A stretch of 44,543 nucleotides of DNA from Flavobacterium sp. (GCF_027484945.1 NZ_JAIXRZ010000060.1:1-44543), one strand, 5' to 3'; positions 25,206 through 35,981 are shown, counted from the first letter of the stretch. Notes: generated by a model not told the origin, from the letters alone. Numbers and translations are program-made.

Positions 25206-25888
25206 TAGAAATGATTTAATAAATCAGTAATTTTTGAGAGTGATTGAAATTTTGGGTGTTTTATTTCAAAATCAATTCGCTCGTATTCCCAGGTAGTATG
25301 ATAGGGGATATGTATTCCCGTGCCTCCTATATTTAACACAGGAAGTACATCCGATTTTAAAGAATTACCAATCATCACAAAATCCTCGGGTTGTATATCC
25401 AAACGTTTAAGCATTTTTTCATAATCCATTTCGGTTTTATCACTCATCACTTCAATGTGATGGAAATAGTGACCTAAGCCGGAATCATGAAGTTTTCGAT
25501 GTTGGTCTTTTAAATCGCCTTTAGTAGCTACTACTAAACGGTATTGACTTTGTAAAGCTAGTAATACATTTTCAACATCGGGCAACAATTCAACTGGTTT
25601 TTGAAGTAGCTCTTTCCCAATTTTTATTATTTTGTGGATGTGCGCTCCCGAAAGCTGATGATTTGTTAATTCCAAACCCGATTCAATCATGGAAAGGACA
25701 AAGGCTTTGATGCCAAAACCATACAATGGTAAGTTATTGACTTGATTTTGAAGAATCAATTGCAATAGTTCTTGCTTTGAAGCATAATTCTCAAAAAGCA
25801 AACAAAATTTATCTTGCGCTTCATCAAAATAAGGGTCATTGTGCCATAAAGTATCGTCAGCATCAAATGCTATTATTTTAAATTTCAT
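25205..25888 (-). CDS. HAD-superfamily hydrolase (phosphatase)
   Basis: Cytoplasmic HAD protein of 227 residues. Motif I FDADDTLWHND gives the nucleophile Asp and the acid/base Asp, motif II is in VVATKGD, and motif IV is MIGNSLKSDVLPVLNIGG. The cap between motifs I and II is a helical C1 type. The frame is open to 25963, but the ATG at 25888 (MKFKIIAFDADDTL) is the only start that gives a normal N-terminus. Substrate unknown. It lies just downstream of the small membrane protein gene (2 bp gap) and overlaps the next gene by 1 bp. Confidence 0.9.
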   Translation of the reverse strand: MKFKIIAFDADDTLWHNDPYFDEAQDKFCLLFENYASKQELLQLILQNQVNNLPLYGFGIKAFVLSMIESGLELTNHQLSGAHIHKIIKIGKELLQKPVELLPDVENVLLALQSQYRLVVATKGDLKDQHRKLHDSGLGHYFHHIEVMSDKTEMDYEKMLKRLDIQPEDFVMIGNSLKSDVLPVLNIGGTGIHIPYHTTWEYERIDFEIKHPKFQSLSKITDLLNHF

Positions 25889-25890
25889 TG

Positions 25891-26397
25891 TTAATTTATT
25901 GAAAAATAAAGTGAGGCAATTATTGCTGAAAATATATGAATCCAGGAAATTCCTAAAACACAAAGAGTAAGCCGTGACTTGGGTGTATTGGTTGTTTTAA
26001 AAAAATCAAAAATAAAATGTGTATTGGGGTTATTTAGCCACGAATTTAAGTCAATCAATCCCTCAAGATATCCAAATATAAAGGTTGCCGTTAGTATAAA
26101 TCCTTTGACATCAAACAAATTTTTATGCATGGAAAAGGCGATGAAAATCACAAACCAAACTTTTATTAAAATACGAAAGATAATTTTCACAATATCAAAT
26201 AATTGTGGCTTAAGCGCATAATTCATCAAAACAAAAAACAGCAAAACACTAGAAAAAACAGTATGAATTTCCCATAATACAGGACTCAGCACTGAGTTCT
26301 TATTAAATAGAAACTGCCAAAAACCAATAGCAACAAGGTAAGTGACCAACGTTGCAAAGTTTAGATTCTTAAGTTTTTTAATTAATTGTATGACCAT
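25891..26397 (-). CDS. Small integral membrane protein of unknown function
   Basis: Protein of 168 residues with about four or five hydrophobic helices (for example [63 protein letters not shown]) and no recognisable motif. It overlaps the end of metG by 20 bp and ends 2 bp before the HAD gene, so it belongs to the same transcript. No family assignment; the length and helix pattern are all that can be stated. Confidence 0.7.
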   Translation of the reverse strand: MVIQLIKKLKNLNFATLVTYLVAIGFWQFLFNKNSVLSPVLWEIHTVFSSVLLFFVLMNYALKPQLFDIVKIIFRILIKVWFVIFIAFSMHKNLFDVKGFILTATFIFGYLEGLIDLNSWLNNPNTHFIFDFFKTTNTPKSRLTLCVLGISWIHIFSAIIASLYFSIN

Positions 26398-28432
26398 TAG
26401 GCACTTGGGTGTCGGGGTTTACAAATACTAATTTTCCTTCAGCATTTGAAGTCAACAGCAACATTCCTTGACTCTCAACGCCGCGCAGCGCTCTAGGGGC
26501 TAAATTCACCAAAACTGTTACTTGTTTACCTATTACTTCCTCGGGTGTAAAATGTTCGGCAATTCCAGAAACAATGGTGCGCACGTCTATCCCTGTATCT
26601 ACTTTCAACACCAAAAGTTTATCTGCTTTCGGCATTTTTTCAGCTTCCAAAATTGTTCCAACCCGTAAATCTATTTTAGAAAAATCATCAAAACTAATTG
26701 CGTCTTTTTGTGGAACTATATTCGCATTGGTCATCACATTGGCTTTTTTAGTGGCTTCTAATTTATCAACTTGGTATTGGATTGCGTCATCTTCAATTTG
26801 TGCAAAAAGAATTTCAGCTGGATTAATAAAATGTCCTACCGGTAGTAAGGATTCTTTTGAAAAAGCATTCTCCCAATTATCAGAATTAATTTGGAGTATC
26901 GAACGTAATTTCGTTGCAGTAAAGGGTAAAAACGGTTCCGATAAAAAAGCTAAGGCCGCAGCCACTTGTAAGGCCACATACATTTGAGTTTTAACACGCT
27001 CCGGATTTTCTTTCAACATTTTCCAAGGTTCTTCATCGGCAAGATATTTATTTCCTAGTCGGGCTACATTCATTAATTCGCCTTGCGCTTCACGAAAACG
27101 GTAGCGTTCAATAGAACTAGCAATTACAGCAGGATAGGCTTTTAATTCGGCCAACACTTGTAAGTCTTCAGCTGTAAATTCACCAAACTGAGGAACTTCT
27201 CCTTGATAGTATTTATGAGTTAATACAATAACACGGTTAATAAAGTTTCCAAAAATAGCCGCTAATTCATTATTGTTTCGAGCTTGAAAATCTTTCCATG
27301 TAAAATCATTATCCTTGGTTTCTGGGGCGTTGGCAGTTAATGCATAACGCAACACATCTTGTTTATTGGGAAAATCAATTAAATACTCGTGCAACCAAAC
27401 CGCCCAGTTTTTGGAGGTAGACAATTTGTTGCCTTCTAAATTCAAAAATTCATTGGCAGGAACATTATCTGGTAAAATGTAACTTCCTTCAGCTTTAAGC
27501 ATGGCTGGAAAAATTATACAATGAAAAACGATGTTGTCTTTTCCAATAAAATGGACCAATTTCGTATCACGATCTTTCCAATACGGTTCCCAATCTTTTC
27601 CTTCTTTTTGCGCCCATTCTTTGGTAGATGAAATGTACCCAATTGGAGCGTCAAACCACACATACAATTTTTTTCCATCGGCTCCTTTTACCGGTACATC
27701 AATGCCCCAATCTAAATCACGGGTTACAGCACGTGGCTTTAAACCATCGTCAATCCATGATTTAACTTGTCCGTAAACATTGGGCTTCCAATCGTTTTTG
27801 TGCCCTTCTAAAATCCATTCTTTTAAAAATTCTTCATACCGATCTAATGGCAAAAACCAATGTTTGGTTGCTTTTAAAATAGGTGTAGTTCCGGTAATGG
27901 TCGATTTTGGATGAATTAAATCCGTTGCGTTTAAAGAGGAACCGCATTTTTCACACTGATCACCATAAGCTTCGGGATTACTGCATTTTGGACAGGTTCC
28001 CGTAACAAAGCGATCGGCTAAGAATTGCGATGCTTTTTCGTCATATAATTGTTCCGTAGTTTCTTCGATAAAATCTCCTTGATCATAGAGTTTTCTAAAA
28101 AAATTGGCGGCAGTTTCATGATGAATTTTAGCTGATGTTCGGGAATAATTATCAAATGAAATTCCGAAATCTATAAACGATTGCTTGATAATACCATCGT
28201 ATTTGTCAATAACTTCCTGAGGCGAAATCCCTTCTTTTTTTGCCTTCATCGAAATCGCTACACCGTGTTCGTCACTACCACAAATAAACGCTACATCGCG
28301 ACCTTGAAGACGAAGATAACGGGAATAAATATCAGCAGGAACATATACGCCTGCTAAATGACCAATATGAATAGGTCCGTTGGTATAGGGTAAAGCCGCT
28401 GTAACGGTATAACGTTTTGGAAAATCAGACAT
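26378..28432 (-). CDS. metG: Methionine-tRNA ligase with C-terminal tRNA-binding domain
   Basis: Class I aminoacyl-tRNA synthetase of 684 residues that charges tRNA-Met. It has HIGH at 22-25 ([14 protein letters not shown]), a zinc knuckle with two CxxC pairs (TCPKCSN and QCEKCGS, about 143-165), and KLSTSKN as the KMSKS-type loop. The C-terminal EMAP/tRNA-binding domain ([20 protein letters not shown]) starts near residue 580. Housekeeping gene, first of a four-gene minus-strand run. Confidence 0.98.
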   Translation of the reverse strand: MSDFPKRYTVTAALPYTNGPIHIGHLAGVYVPADIYSRYLRLQGRDVAFICGSDEHGVAISMKAKKEGISPQEVIDKYDGIIKQSFIDFGISFDNYSRTSAKIHHETAANFFRKLYDQGDFIEETTEQLYDEKASQFLADRFVTGTCPKCSNPEAYGDQCEKCGSSLNATDLIHPKSTITGTTPILKATKHWFLPLDRYEEFLKEWILEGHKNDWKPNVYGQVKSWIDDGLKPRAVTRDLDWGIDVPVKGADGKKLYVWFDAPIGYISSTKEWAQKEGKDWEPYWKDRDTKLVHFIGKDNIVFHCIIFPAMLKAEGSYILPDNVPANEFLNLEGNKLSTSKNWAVWLHEYLIDFPNKQDVLRYALTANAPETKDNDFTWKDFQARNNNELAAIFGNFINRVIVLTHKYYQGEVPQFGEFTAEDLQVLAELKAYPAVIASSIERYRFREAQGELMNVARLGNKYLADEEPWKMLKENPERVKTQMYVALQVAAALAFLSEPFLPFTATKLRSILQINSDNWENAFSKESLLPVGHFINPAEILFAQIEDDAIQYQVDKLEATKKANVMTNANIVPQKDAISFDDFSKIDLRVGTILEAEKMPKADKLLVLKVDTGIDVRTIVSGIAEHFTPEEVIGKQVTVLVNLAPRALRGVESQGMLLLTSNAEGKLVFVNPDTQVPNGHTIN

Positions 28433-28499
28433 GTCGATTTCGAAATAAAATTTTTACAAAAGTACGGCATTTGCCCAAAATCACGAACATATAGTTTCT

Positions 28500-28507
28500 T
28501 ATATTTG
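28500..28507 (+). promoter_or_regulatory. -7 promoter box before the LD-carboxypeptidase gene
   Basis: TATATTTG, a perfect Bacteroidetes -7 box, 19 bp upstream of the start codon. A TTTG lies too far upstream (26 bp spacer) to be a confident -33 element. Confidence 0.45.
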
Positions 28508-28525
28508 TCCGAAGCGATGCATTGA

Positions 28526-29485
28526 ATGAAAAGATATTTCGGACACTTATTCGTGTTAGTTTCATTAACGAATCTTTATGCACAAAAAAAGATGATTACA
28601 CCACCTTATTTACAAAAAGGCGACACGGTGGCTATTGTGGCTACAGCGCGTAAAAATTTAGACGATAATTTAGGACCTGCAATAGGTTGGTTAAAAAGTT
28701 GGGGATTGGAAGTCGTAATCGGAAAAACCATTGGTTTGGATGACAACCAATTGGCTGGTAGCGATGCGGAACGCGCTGCTGATTTTCAAGCGATGATGGA
28801 TAATCCTACTATTAAAATGATTTGGTGTGTACGAGGTGGGTATGGAACGGTCCGAATTATTGATAAATTGGATTTTTCGAAGTTCAAAGAGCATCCTAAA
28901 TGGGTAGTTGGATTTAGTGACGTTACCGTATTACATAGCCATTTGAATACTTTAGGGTTTAAATCGATACATGGAATTATGCCCGTTAATGCAAAGGCGA
29001 GTGAAGCTGCAAAAGAGACCTTGCGACAAGCCTTATTTGGAGAAAAGTTGGAATACCATTTGCCCTGTGATGCCATTAATCGAAAGGGCAAAGCGAGAGG
29101 TGAGTTGGTTGGTGGGAATCTTTCTATTTTGTATAGTTTATTTGGTTCACCGTCTTCAATAGATTGTTCGGATAAGATTTTGTTTTTGGAAGATTTGGAC
29201 GAATATTTATACCATATTGACCGCATGATGTTAAACTTAAAGCGCAATGGATGTTTAGAAAGTTTGAAAGGAATCATTGTAGGAAGTATGACCAAAATGC
29301 ATGATAACGAAATTCCTTGGGGCAAAAATGCCTTAGAGATTATTGAAGATGTAACTAAAAATTACAATATTCCTATAATTTATAATTTCCCTGCCGGACA
29401 TATTTCTGACAATCGGGCATTGCTCTTTGGGAATACAGTTACCCTTGAAGTTACAGATACCGAAAGTCATGTGATTTTTGAATAA
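28526..29485 (+). CDS. LD-carboxypeptidase (peptidase family S66)
   Basis: Protein of 319 residues that removes the terminal D-alanine from peptidoglycan tetrapeptides in family members. Landmarks: VRGGYGTVRIIDKLDF, the nucleophile S131 in GFSDVTVLH, FLEDLDEYLYHIDRMM (Glu region) and the His of FPAGHISDN near the end. Unlike cytoplasmic LdcA of E. coli, it begins with a signal peptide (MKRYFGHLFVLVSLTNLYAQ), so it probably acts in the periplasm. It is monocistronic. Confidence 0.93.
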   Translation: MKRYFGHLFVLVSLTNLYAQKKMITPPYLQKGDTVAIVATARKNLDDNLGPAIGWLKSWGLEVVIGKTIGLDDNQLAGSDAERAADFQAMMDNPTIKMIWCVRGGYGTVRIIDKLDFSKFKEHPKWVVGFSDVTVLHSHLNTLGFKSIHGIMPVNAKASEAAKETLRQALFGEKLEYHLPCDAINRKGKARGELVGGNLSILYSLFGSPSSIDCSDKILFLEDLDEYLYHIDRMMLNLKRNGCLESLKGIIVGSMTKMHDNEIPWGKNALEIIEDVTKNYNIPIIYNFPAGHISDNRALLFGNTVTLEVTDTESHVIFE

Positions 29486-29621
29486 TTTTTTTGGGATTGA
29501 ATGTCCCAATTCATCTGTAAAATCAATACTTGAGGAGTATTTCCGTTATTAAGTATTTGTAAACGGCTTTATTTCAAATAGAGTTGTAATTTTACGGTAT
29601 ATTTTTAAACGCCAAATAGTT

Positions 29622-30014
29622 ATGTATTCATTCAGAGAATTAGAAATCTGGAAAAAAAGCCAAGATTTCTGCACTTCAATTTTCCGCGGCACTTCGCCGC
29701 TACCTTCCAATCAAGCGCAAATTAATAGGTTAGAACTTCGCCAATTATCGGTCTTGTTACCTACAAATATTGCATTAGCATATCAAGCCAATTCTAAAGC
29801 CGAGTTTTTACGTTTTTTGGATTTTTCATTAGGGGCTGCCTATGAAATTCAGACCCATTTATTGTTAACTGAAAATTTGGATTATTTAACGCCAGAACAA
29901 GCGCGAAGTTTACAAAAAGAAGCCAACCAAATTATTCAAATGATTTCAGCCATTCGGCAACAAGTTAAGGCTATTAAATATGCTAATAAAGCAGTTTTAT
30001 TTACAACAATTTGA
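29622..30014 (+). CDS. Four-helix bundle protein (S23/intervening-sequence type)
   Basis: Small cytoplasmic helical protein of 130 residues. SFRELEIWKKSQDF and the closing IIQMISAIRQQVKAI are typical of the family first seen as an ORF inside 23S rRNA intervening sequences and later found scattered in Bacteroidetes chromosomes. No rRNA lies here. The internal segment is more divergent than usual (FRGTSPLPSNQAQINRLELRQ). Its stop overlaps the yraN start (TGATG), so the two are translated together. Function unknown. Confidence 0.85.
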   Translation: MYSFRELEIWKKSQDFCTSIFRGTSPLPSNQAQINRLELRQLSVLLPTNIALAYQANSKAEFLRFLDFSLGAAYEIQTHLLLTENLDYLTPEQARSLQKEANQIIQMISAIRQQVKAIKYANKAVLFTTI

Positions 30015-30373
30015 TGGCAAAGCACAATGAACTTGGTAAGCGAGGGGAGTCAATAGCGGTAGATTATTTAATTAAAAAAGGGTATACAATTTTGGATACC
30101 AATTGGACATTTCAAAAGGCGGAAATAGATATTATTGCTTTTAAGGGGTCTAACGTAATCATTGTTGAAGTAAAAACCCGAAGTCGAATCGATTTTGGGT
30201 TGCCGCAAGATTTTGTGAAACCAAAACAAATTCAGCAAATGATTAAAGCCGTAGATGCTTATGTTCAAAAACTGCAAGGGGAATGGCTAGTAAGATTTGA
30301 TATTATTGCGATTTATTTTCAAGAAAAATCCTTTGATTTGGAGCATCTTGAAGATGCATTCTATTATTTTTAA
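30014..30373 (+). CDS. YraN/UPF0102 family protein, predicted nuclease fold
   Basis: Protein of 119 residues with the restriction-endonuclease-like core of the YraN family: GKRGESIAVDYLIKKGY, then AEIDIIAFKGSNVIIVEVKTRS carrying the E, D and ExK catalytic positions. The ATG at 30014 overlaps the stop of the four-helix-bundle gene. The TTG at 30011 is a less likely start. Biological role unsettled; the Holliday-junction resolvase-like fold is known for the family. Confidence 0.92.
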   Translation: MAKHNELGKRGESIAVDYLIKKGYTILDTNWTFQKAEIDIIAFKGSNVIIVEVKTRSRIDFGLPQDFVKPKQIQQMIKAVDAYVQKLQGEWLVRFDIIAIYFQEKSFDLEHLEDAFYYF

Positions 30374-30374
30374 C

Positions 30375-30404
30375 TTGCATTACAAATTCCAATTTGTACC
30401 TTTA
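30375..30404 (+). promoter_or_regulatory. Promoter of the secreted metalloprotease gene
   Basis: TTG at 30375-30377, a 19 bp spacer and TACCTTTA at 30397-30404 (near-consensus -7 box), 16 bp before the start codon. Confidence 0.5.
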
Positions 30405-30420
30405 CTCAAAAGAATAAACT

Positions 30421-32598
30421 ATGAAACTTCGACTACCTCTTTTCTTACTTTTTTTTATTACCCTAACTCAAGCGCAGCAAAATGTTGGAAAAAAAGTAAA
30501 AGCACTTGTAGATGCCCAAACTAATTTTGTTTCTTTTTCTTTATTAAATGAGATCCCCGATTATTCGGATAAGACAGTAAGTAATACATTAGCGTCTCCT
30601 GTTTATGCCCAACTCGACATCAACTTATTGCATGTATTAATCCAACAACGCCATGAATATTTAGAATTAAACATCCCTTATTTAGACACGGAGATTACAG
30701 TGCAATTATACCGCGTAAATCCTTTAGCTCAAGGTTTTCACGTAGATAGTGACAAACGTTCTTTCGTTGCCTATGATCCTGGATTGTATTACCGAGGTTG
30801 TATCAAAGGTCAAGTCAATACTTTGGTAAGTTTTAATTTTTTTGAAGGGAAGTTAAATGGTATTCTTTCTGGAAACGGGCACAATATTGTTGTAGGCAAA
30901 TTAAAAAATAGTTCAACGTATGTGATTTATTCCGATGCAAAAATGAATATAAATTCTTCGTTCGCTTGTAATACTGCAGATAATTATACGATCCATCAGC
31001 ATAGCGATAGATTGCCTTCGCAAAACTCACTTTCATCCAAATGTGCAACGATGTATTTTGAAATCGATCATAATTTGTATCTTGAAAATGGTAGTGATTT
31101 AAATGAAACAACCGATTGGATGACCTCTGTTTTTAATAATGTTCAAACGATTTTTGAGAATGACGGAATTACAGTTTCTTTAAAATCGGTATTTATTTGG
31201 ACTTCCCCCGATCCTTACGAGGGAATTGGAAATAGCTCTATAGCTTATTTATATAAATTCAACCAAGTTCGACCGGTTTTTGACGGTGACTTAGGTCAAT
31301 TGGTTGGTATTGATCCAGGGGGATTAGGTGGTGTAGCGGTTACAATCGATGGGTTATGTTCCGCGCAGAATTTTTCTTATTCAGATGTCGAATTAGATTT
31401 TCAAACGGTTCCAACGTATTCTTGGACTATTTTAGTTATTACTCATGAATTGGGACATTTACTGGGTTCACCACACACCCATGCATGTGTTTGGAACGGA
31501 AATAATACCGCTATCGATAATTGTGCTACCGCAGGTCTTGGCTCATCAGCAGAAGGGGCCTTTTGTAGTACGAATCCGTTAACAATTCCTTCCTCGGGGA
31601 CCATTATGAGTTATTGTCATTTAGTGAGTAATGTTGGAATTGATTTAAGTAACGGTTTTGGCCTTCAACCTGCGCAGCAAATTCTTGATACGTTCGATTC
31701 ACGCTCTTGTTTGAGTTCAGATTGCATCAATACATGCATCAATACTGTTCAAGAAATTGTTGTGGAATCAACCACACTTTCCACTGCAACCTTAAGTTGG
31801 GTTGATGCAAGTGGAATAACCTCTTGGAATGTCCGTTATTATTTAAATGGTGCTTCTCCAGGTGTTTGGACTACCGTTGCTACTTCATCATTAACCGCAA
31901 CGAATTTAGCACCCAATACCTATTATGTTTTTGAAGTGACCCCAATTTGCCCTAACGGATTAGAAATTGGTGGTCGTAAAATAATTTTTATGACTGCTGA
32001 TGCGTTTTGTTCGGGCTCAGTATTTACCGATACGGGAGGAGCCGATCTAGATTATGAGGATGAAGAGACCTTAGTTCGTACAATTATTCCCAATATCCCT
32101 TCCAACAACATAACACTCTCGTTCTCGGTTTTTGATTTGGAAGTCGATTATGATTATATGTTTATTTATAATGGTAATTCTACATCGGCGCCAGAGTTTA
32201 ATAACGGACTTGGTTATACAGGAAACACAATCCCCGGACCGTTTGAATCGTCTGCGGCTGATGGATCGTTAACCATACAATTCAAATCGGATCAATTTGT
32301 TACCGAAGCCGGCTGGGTTGCTGCCATAGGTTGTACAGCCAATTTAAATACACCTACATTTGAAGGAATTGATTTTTCGTACTATCCCAATCCTTCCAAT
32401 GGAATCGTACAAATTCAATCAAAAACGCCGTTAGATTCGGTTGCTGTATATAATGTAACTGGTCAAATGTTGCACCAAGAAAAGCTCACAGGATTTACTA
32501 TTCAAGTCGATTTACGAAATTACGCTGTCGGAACCTATTTCTTTAGACTACAATTTGACCAAGATCGTGTAGTACATTTTAAAGTAATCAAGAAGTAA
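30421..32598 (+). CDS. Secreted reprolysin-type metalloprotease with FnIII, CUB and T9SS sorting domains
   Basis: Protein of 725 residues. It has a signal peptide (MKLRLPLFLLFFITLTQAQ), a propeptide-like region, and a metzincin domain with zinc motif H342-E-L-G-H346-LLGSP-H352 and a Met-turn candidate in GTIMSYCH. A fibronectin type III domain (about 440-520, SWNVRYYLNGASPGVW) and a CUB-like domain (about 535-640, DLDYEDEETLV and ITLSFSVFDLEVDYDYMFIY) follow. The type A T9SS sorting domain is at about 655-725 (FSYYPNPSNGIVQIQSK, ending VVHFKVIKK). The protein is exported across the outer membrane by the T9SS and either released or anchored. It probably degrades proteins outside the cell. Confidence 0.94.
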   Translation: MKLRLPLFLLFFITLTQAQQNVGKKVKALVDAQTNFVSFSLLNEIPDYSDKTVSNTLASPVYAQLDINLLHVLIQQRHEYLELNIPYLDTEITVQLYRVNPLAQGFHVDSDKRSFVAYDPGLYYRGCIKGQVNTLVSFNFFEGKLNGILSGNGHNIVVGKLKNSSTYVIYSDAKMNINSSFACNTADNYTIHQHSDRLPSQNSLSSKCATMYFEIDHNLYLENGSDLNETTDWMTSVFNNVQTIFENDGITVSLKSVFIWTSPDPYEGIGNSSIAYLYKFNQVRPVFDGDLGQLVGIDPGGLGGVAVTIDGLCSAQNFSYSDVELDFQTVPTYSWTILVITHELGHLLGSPHTHACVWNGNNTAIDNCATAGLGSSAEGAFCSTNPLTIPSSGTIMSYCHLVSNVGIDLSNGFGLQPAQQILDTFDSRSCLSSDCINTCINTVQEIVVESTTLSTATLSWVDASGITSWNVRYYLNGASPGVWTTVATSSLTATNLAPNTYYVFEVTPICPNGLEIGGRKIIFMTADAFCSGSVFTDTGGADLDYEDEETLVRTIIPNIPSNNITLSFSVFDLEVDYDYMFIYNGNSTSAPEFNNGLGYTGNTIPGPFESSAADGSLTIQFKSDQFVTEAGWVAAIGCTANLNTPTFEGIDFSYYPNPSNGIVQIQSKTPLDSVAVYNVTGQMLHQEKLTGFTIQVDLRNYAVGTYFFRLQFDQDRVVHFKVIKK

Positions 32599-32624
32599 AC
32601 AATGTAGGGAATTAATAGATGGTT

Positions 32625-35600
32625 TTATAATTTTTCAATTAATTCCAAGGCTTTTTGAATCGATTTTACTTGTTCAAAGGTAATTAGTAAGCGTAACCCA
32701 TTTTTGGTTTGCTTTTCCTTGATTTTACAGATATTGCCGTTGCGTTGCACATACTCCAAGATCTGCATAAAACGATTGGTTTGGTAAAAATCACTTTGTT
32801 GGTCACCAATAAAATAACCCACCATTTTGTCTTGTTTTAAAATCAGTTTTTCAATACCTAATTGAGTAGCTTTCCATTTGATTCGAATGCTATTAATTAG
32901 CGCCTTGGCGGGTTTTGGTAACGGCCCAAATCGGTCGATTAAACGCTGCTCATAATCAGTTAAAGTCTTTTCGTCTTTGATTGTACTCAATTCATTGTAC
33001 AAGTTTAGACGTTCGGTAATATTATTGACATATTCGTCGGGGAATAGCAATTCAAAGTCGGTGTCGATTTGTAAATCTTTTACATATTCTTTTGTTTCTG
33101 GATCGCTTTCCTCTTGATACAAGTTTTTGAATTCATTTTCTTTCAACTCTTCAATGGCTTCATTCATGATTTTTTGATAGGTCTCAAAACCAATTTCATT
33201 GATAAATCCACTTTGTTCACCACCCAATAAATCACCCGCTCCGCGAATTTCTAAATCTTTCATCGCAATATTAAATCCGCTTCCGAGTTCGCTGAACTGC
33301 TCCAACGCATGAATCCGTTTTCGCGCATCATCCGTCATTGCTGAATACGGAGGTGTAATAAAATAACAAAATGCTTTTTTATTGCTACGGCCCACGCGTC
33401 CGCGCATTTGATGCAAATCGGATAAACCAAAATTATTAGCATTATTGATGAATATTGTATTGGCATTGGGTACATCTAAACCGCTTTCTATGATTGAAGT
33501 AGACACCAAAACATCAAACTCACCATTCATAAAAGCCAACATTAGCTCTTCCAATTTTTTTCCTTCCATTTGTCCGTGGCCAATTCCAATACGTGCATCC
33601 GGAACTAAACGCTGAATCATTCCGGCTACTTCCTTGATATTTTCAATTCGATTATGAATGAAAAAGACCTGACCATTGCGTTGAATTTCATAGGAAACCG
33701 CATCGCGAATTAGCTCTTCGTGAAACCGTACTACTTGTGTTTCTATGGGATAACGGTTCGGCGGTGGGGTAGTAATTACCGATAAATCACGCGCTGCCAT
33801 TAACGAGAATTGTAACGTTCTAGGGATTGGAGTTGCCGTTAAGGTTAACGTGTCCACCGTATGCGAAATCGTTTTGAGTTTGTCTTTTACATTTACACCA
33901 AACTTTTGTTCTTCATCAATGATCAATAAGCCTAAATCTTTAAACTTTACATCTTTGTTAACCAATTGATGAGTACCAATGATGATGTCTACTTGCCCTT
34001 CTTCCAATAACTTTAAGGTTTCGTTCTTTTGTTTGGTCGTACGAAAACGGTTCAAATAATGAATGGTAACCGGCAATTCTTTCAATCGCTCCGAAAATGT
34101 CCGAAAATGTTGGTATGCCAAAATTGTGGTTGGTACCAATACCGCCACTTGTTTACCATTATCGACTGCTTTAAAAGCTGCCCGAATCGCTACTTCTGTT
34201 TTTCCAAATCCAACATCTCCACAAACCAAACGGTCCATTGGGCGGTCATTTTCCATGTCGGCTTTAACTTCCTGTGTGGCTTTGTATTGATCAGGCGTGT
34301 CTTCATAGATAAATGAGCTCTCCAATTCTTTTTGTAAATAACTGTCGGGGACACATGCAAACCCTTTTTCGGTTCGCCGTTTGGCATAAAGCTGAATTAA
34401 GTTGAATGCGATATGTTTTACCCTTGCTTTGGTCTTTTGTTTTAAAGCTTTCCAGGCATTGGAACCCAATTTGTAAATTTTTGGGGGAGTGCCGTCTTTG
34501 CCGTTGTATTTGGAAATTTTATGCAGCGAATGTATACTCACATATACAATATCATTATCAGCATAAATCAGTTTAATTGCTTCTTGCGTTTTACCTTCAA
34601 CTTGAATTTTCTGTAATCCGCCAAACTTACCAATTCCATGATCTATATGGGTTACATAATCCCCTACTGTTAGCGAAGTGAGCTCTTTTAACGTAATCGT
34701 TTGTTTTTTGGAATACCCATTTTTTAAATTAAATCGATGGTAGCGTTCAAAGATTTGATGGTCGGTATAACACGCAATTTGATTTTCCTCATCGATAAAT
34801 CCTTGATACATTGGAGAAACGATGGTGTTGTATTGCTTTCGAATACTTTCGTGATGCTGTTCATCAATGTCTTCAAAAATATCGTGAAATCGATTTGCCT
34901 GATTTTCATTGGAACAGAACAAGTAATTTTTATACCCGTTGAAATGATTTTCCCCTAAATTATTCAATAACAAATCAAATTGCTTATTAAAAGAAGGTTG
35001 GGGCTGTTGTAGGAACGAAATAGTTTTGGATGCTTGAAAATGAGGGTCATTACTCAATTCAACGACTGAAAATTCGGCAGCCCTTTTTAGAAAAAATTGT
35101 TGATGAATAAATAAATCTTCAGGTGAAACATGTCGAATACCGGCCTCTAATTTTCCAAATACTTCAGTAGCTTTTCCGAATAACTTATCCAATTGTTGTC
35201 CCAAAATTTCTGTGTGTTGAAGAAACAACACGGTCGAATGGTCAATATAATCGAGAAAACTCTCCCGGTTTTCTTCAAAAAATTTATTTTCAACATTCGG
35301 AATAATGGAGATTTTTTTCAACTTTTCAATCGATAACTGCGTTTCTACATCAAAACTACGGATGGAATCTACTTCATTACCAAAAAACTCAATTCGATAG
35401 GGATTATCATTAGAAAAAGAAAATACATCAATAATTCCACCTCTAACTGAAAATTCACCCGGTTCAGTTACAAAATCAACGCGCTTGAAATTATATTCAA
35501 ACAACACCTCATTAATAAAATCAATACTGGTTTTGTCATTGACCGAAATTTTTAAGGTGTTTTTTTCCAGTTCCTTTTTAGTCACCACTTTTTCAAACAA

Positions 35601-35981
35601 CGCTTCTGCATAAGAGACTATGAGTGCTGGTTTTTTTCGCGAATTGATGCGATTCAAAACTTCGGCACGCAATAAAATATTTGCATTATCGGTCTCTTCA
35701 ATTTGATATGGCCGGCGATAGGAACCCGGATAGAACAATACATCGTGATCGCTGATTAATTGTTCCAAGTCGTTTAAGTAGTAAGCCGCTTCTTCTTTGT
35801 CATTAAATAATAGCAAAAATGGGCGATTGACTTTTTCAAATAAAGCTTGAATGACAAAAGATAAGCCAGACCCAACTAATCCGCGCGCATTAATTTTCAT
35901 TTCGCGTTGTTCTAGGGCCTGGGCAATAAGTTGGACTTTTGGCGCATTTTGATACACCGAAAGTAGCGTTTGCTTAGTCAA
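32625..35981 (-). CDS. mfd: Transcription-repair coupling factor Mfd
   Basis: DNA translocase of 1118 residues that removes RNA polymerase stalled at lesions and recruits UvrA. The N-terminal UvrB-like region (YPGSYRRPYQIEETDN), the RNA-polymerase interaction domain (GDYVTHIDHGIGKFGGL), a Walker A CGDVGFGKTEVAIRAAF near 585-600, DEEQ near 687, TATPIPRTLQFSL, the GRVGRS helicase motif and the C-terminal TRCF domain are present. The start codon is TTG (35981); the only upstream codon before a stop is GTT, and no ATG lies near. The preceding lipoprotein gene is in the same frame and ends one codon upstream. Confidence 0.97.
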   Translation of the reverse strand: MTKQTLLSVYQNAPKVQLIAQALEQREMKINARGLVGSGLSFVIQALFEKVNRPFLLLFNDKEEAAYYLNDLEQLISDHDVLFYPGSYRRPYQIEETDNANILLRAEVLNRINSRKKPALIVSYAEALFEKVVTKKELEKNTLKISVNDKTSIDFINEVLFEYNFKRVDFVTEPGEFSVRGGIIDVFSFSNDNPYRIEFFGNEVDSIRSFDVETQLSIEKLKKISIIPNVENKFFEENRESFLDYIDHSTVLFLQHTEILGQQLDKLFGKATEVFGKLEAGIRHVSPEDLFIHQQFFLKRAAEFSVVELSNDPHFQASKTISFLQQPQPSFNKQFDLLLNNLGENHFNGYKNYLFCSNENQANRFHDIFEDIDEQHHESIRKQYNTIVSPMYQGFIDEENQIACYTDHQIFERYHRFNLKNGYSKKQTITLKELTSLTVGDYVTHIDHGIGKFGGLQKIQVEGKTQEAIKLIYADNDIVYVSIHSLHKISKYNGKDGTPPKIYKLGSNAWKALKQKTKARVKHIAFNLIQLYAKRRTEKGFACVPDSYLQKELESSFIYEDTPDQYKATQEVKADMENDRPMDRLVCGDVGFGKTEVAIRAAFKAVDNGKQVAVLVPTTILAYQHFRTFSERLKELPVTIHYLNRFRTTKQKNETLKLLEEGQVDIIIGTHQLVNKDVKFKDLGLLIIDEEQKFGVNVKDKLKTISHTVDTLTLTATPIPRTLQFSLMAARDLSVITTPPPNRYPIETQVVRFHEELIRDAVSYEIQRNGQVFFIHNRIENIKEVAGMIQRLVPDARIGIGHGQMEGKKLEELMLAFMNGEFDVLVSTSIIESGLDVPNANTIFINNANNFGLSDLHQMRGRVGRSNKKAFCYFITPPYSAMTDDARKRIHALEQFSELGSGFNIAMKDLEIRGAGDLLGGEQSGFINEIGFETYQKIMNEAIEELKENEFKNLYQEESDPETKEYVKDLQIDTDFELLFPDEYVNNITERLNLYNELSTIKDEKTLTDYEQRLIDRFGPLPKPAKALINSIRIKWKATQLGIEKLILKQDKMVGYFIGDQQSDFYQTNRFMQILEYVQRNGNICKIKEKQTKNGLRLLITFEQVKSIQKALELIEKL

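Noticed and set aside
29622..30014. An rRNA intervening sequence with its S23 protein
   Set aside because: No rRNA sequence lies nearby. The gene is an isolated chromosomal four-helix-bundle member coupled to yraN.
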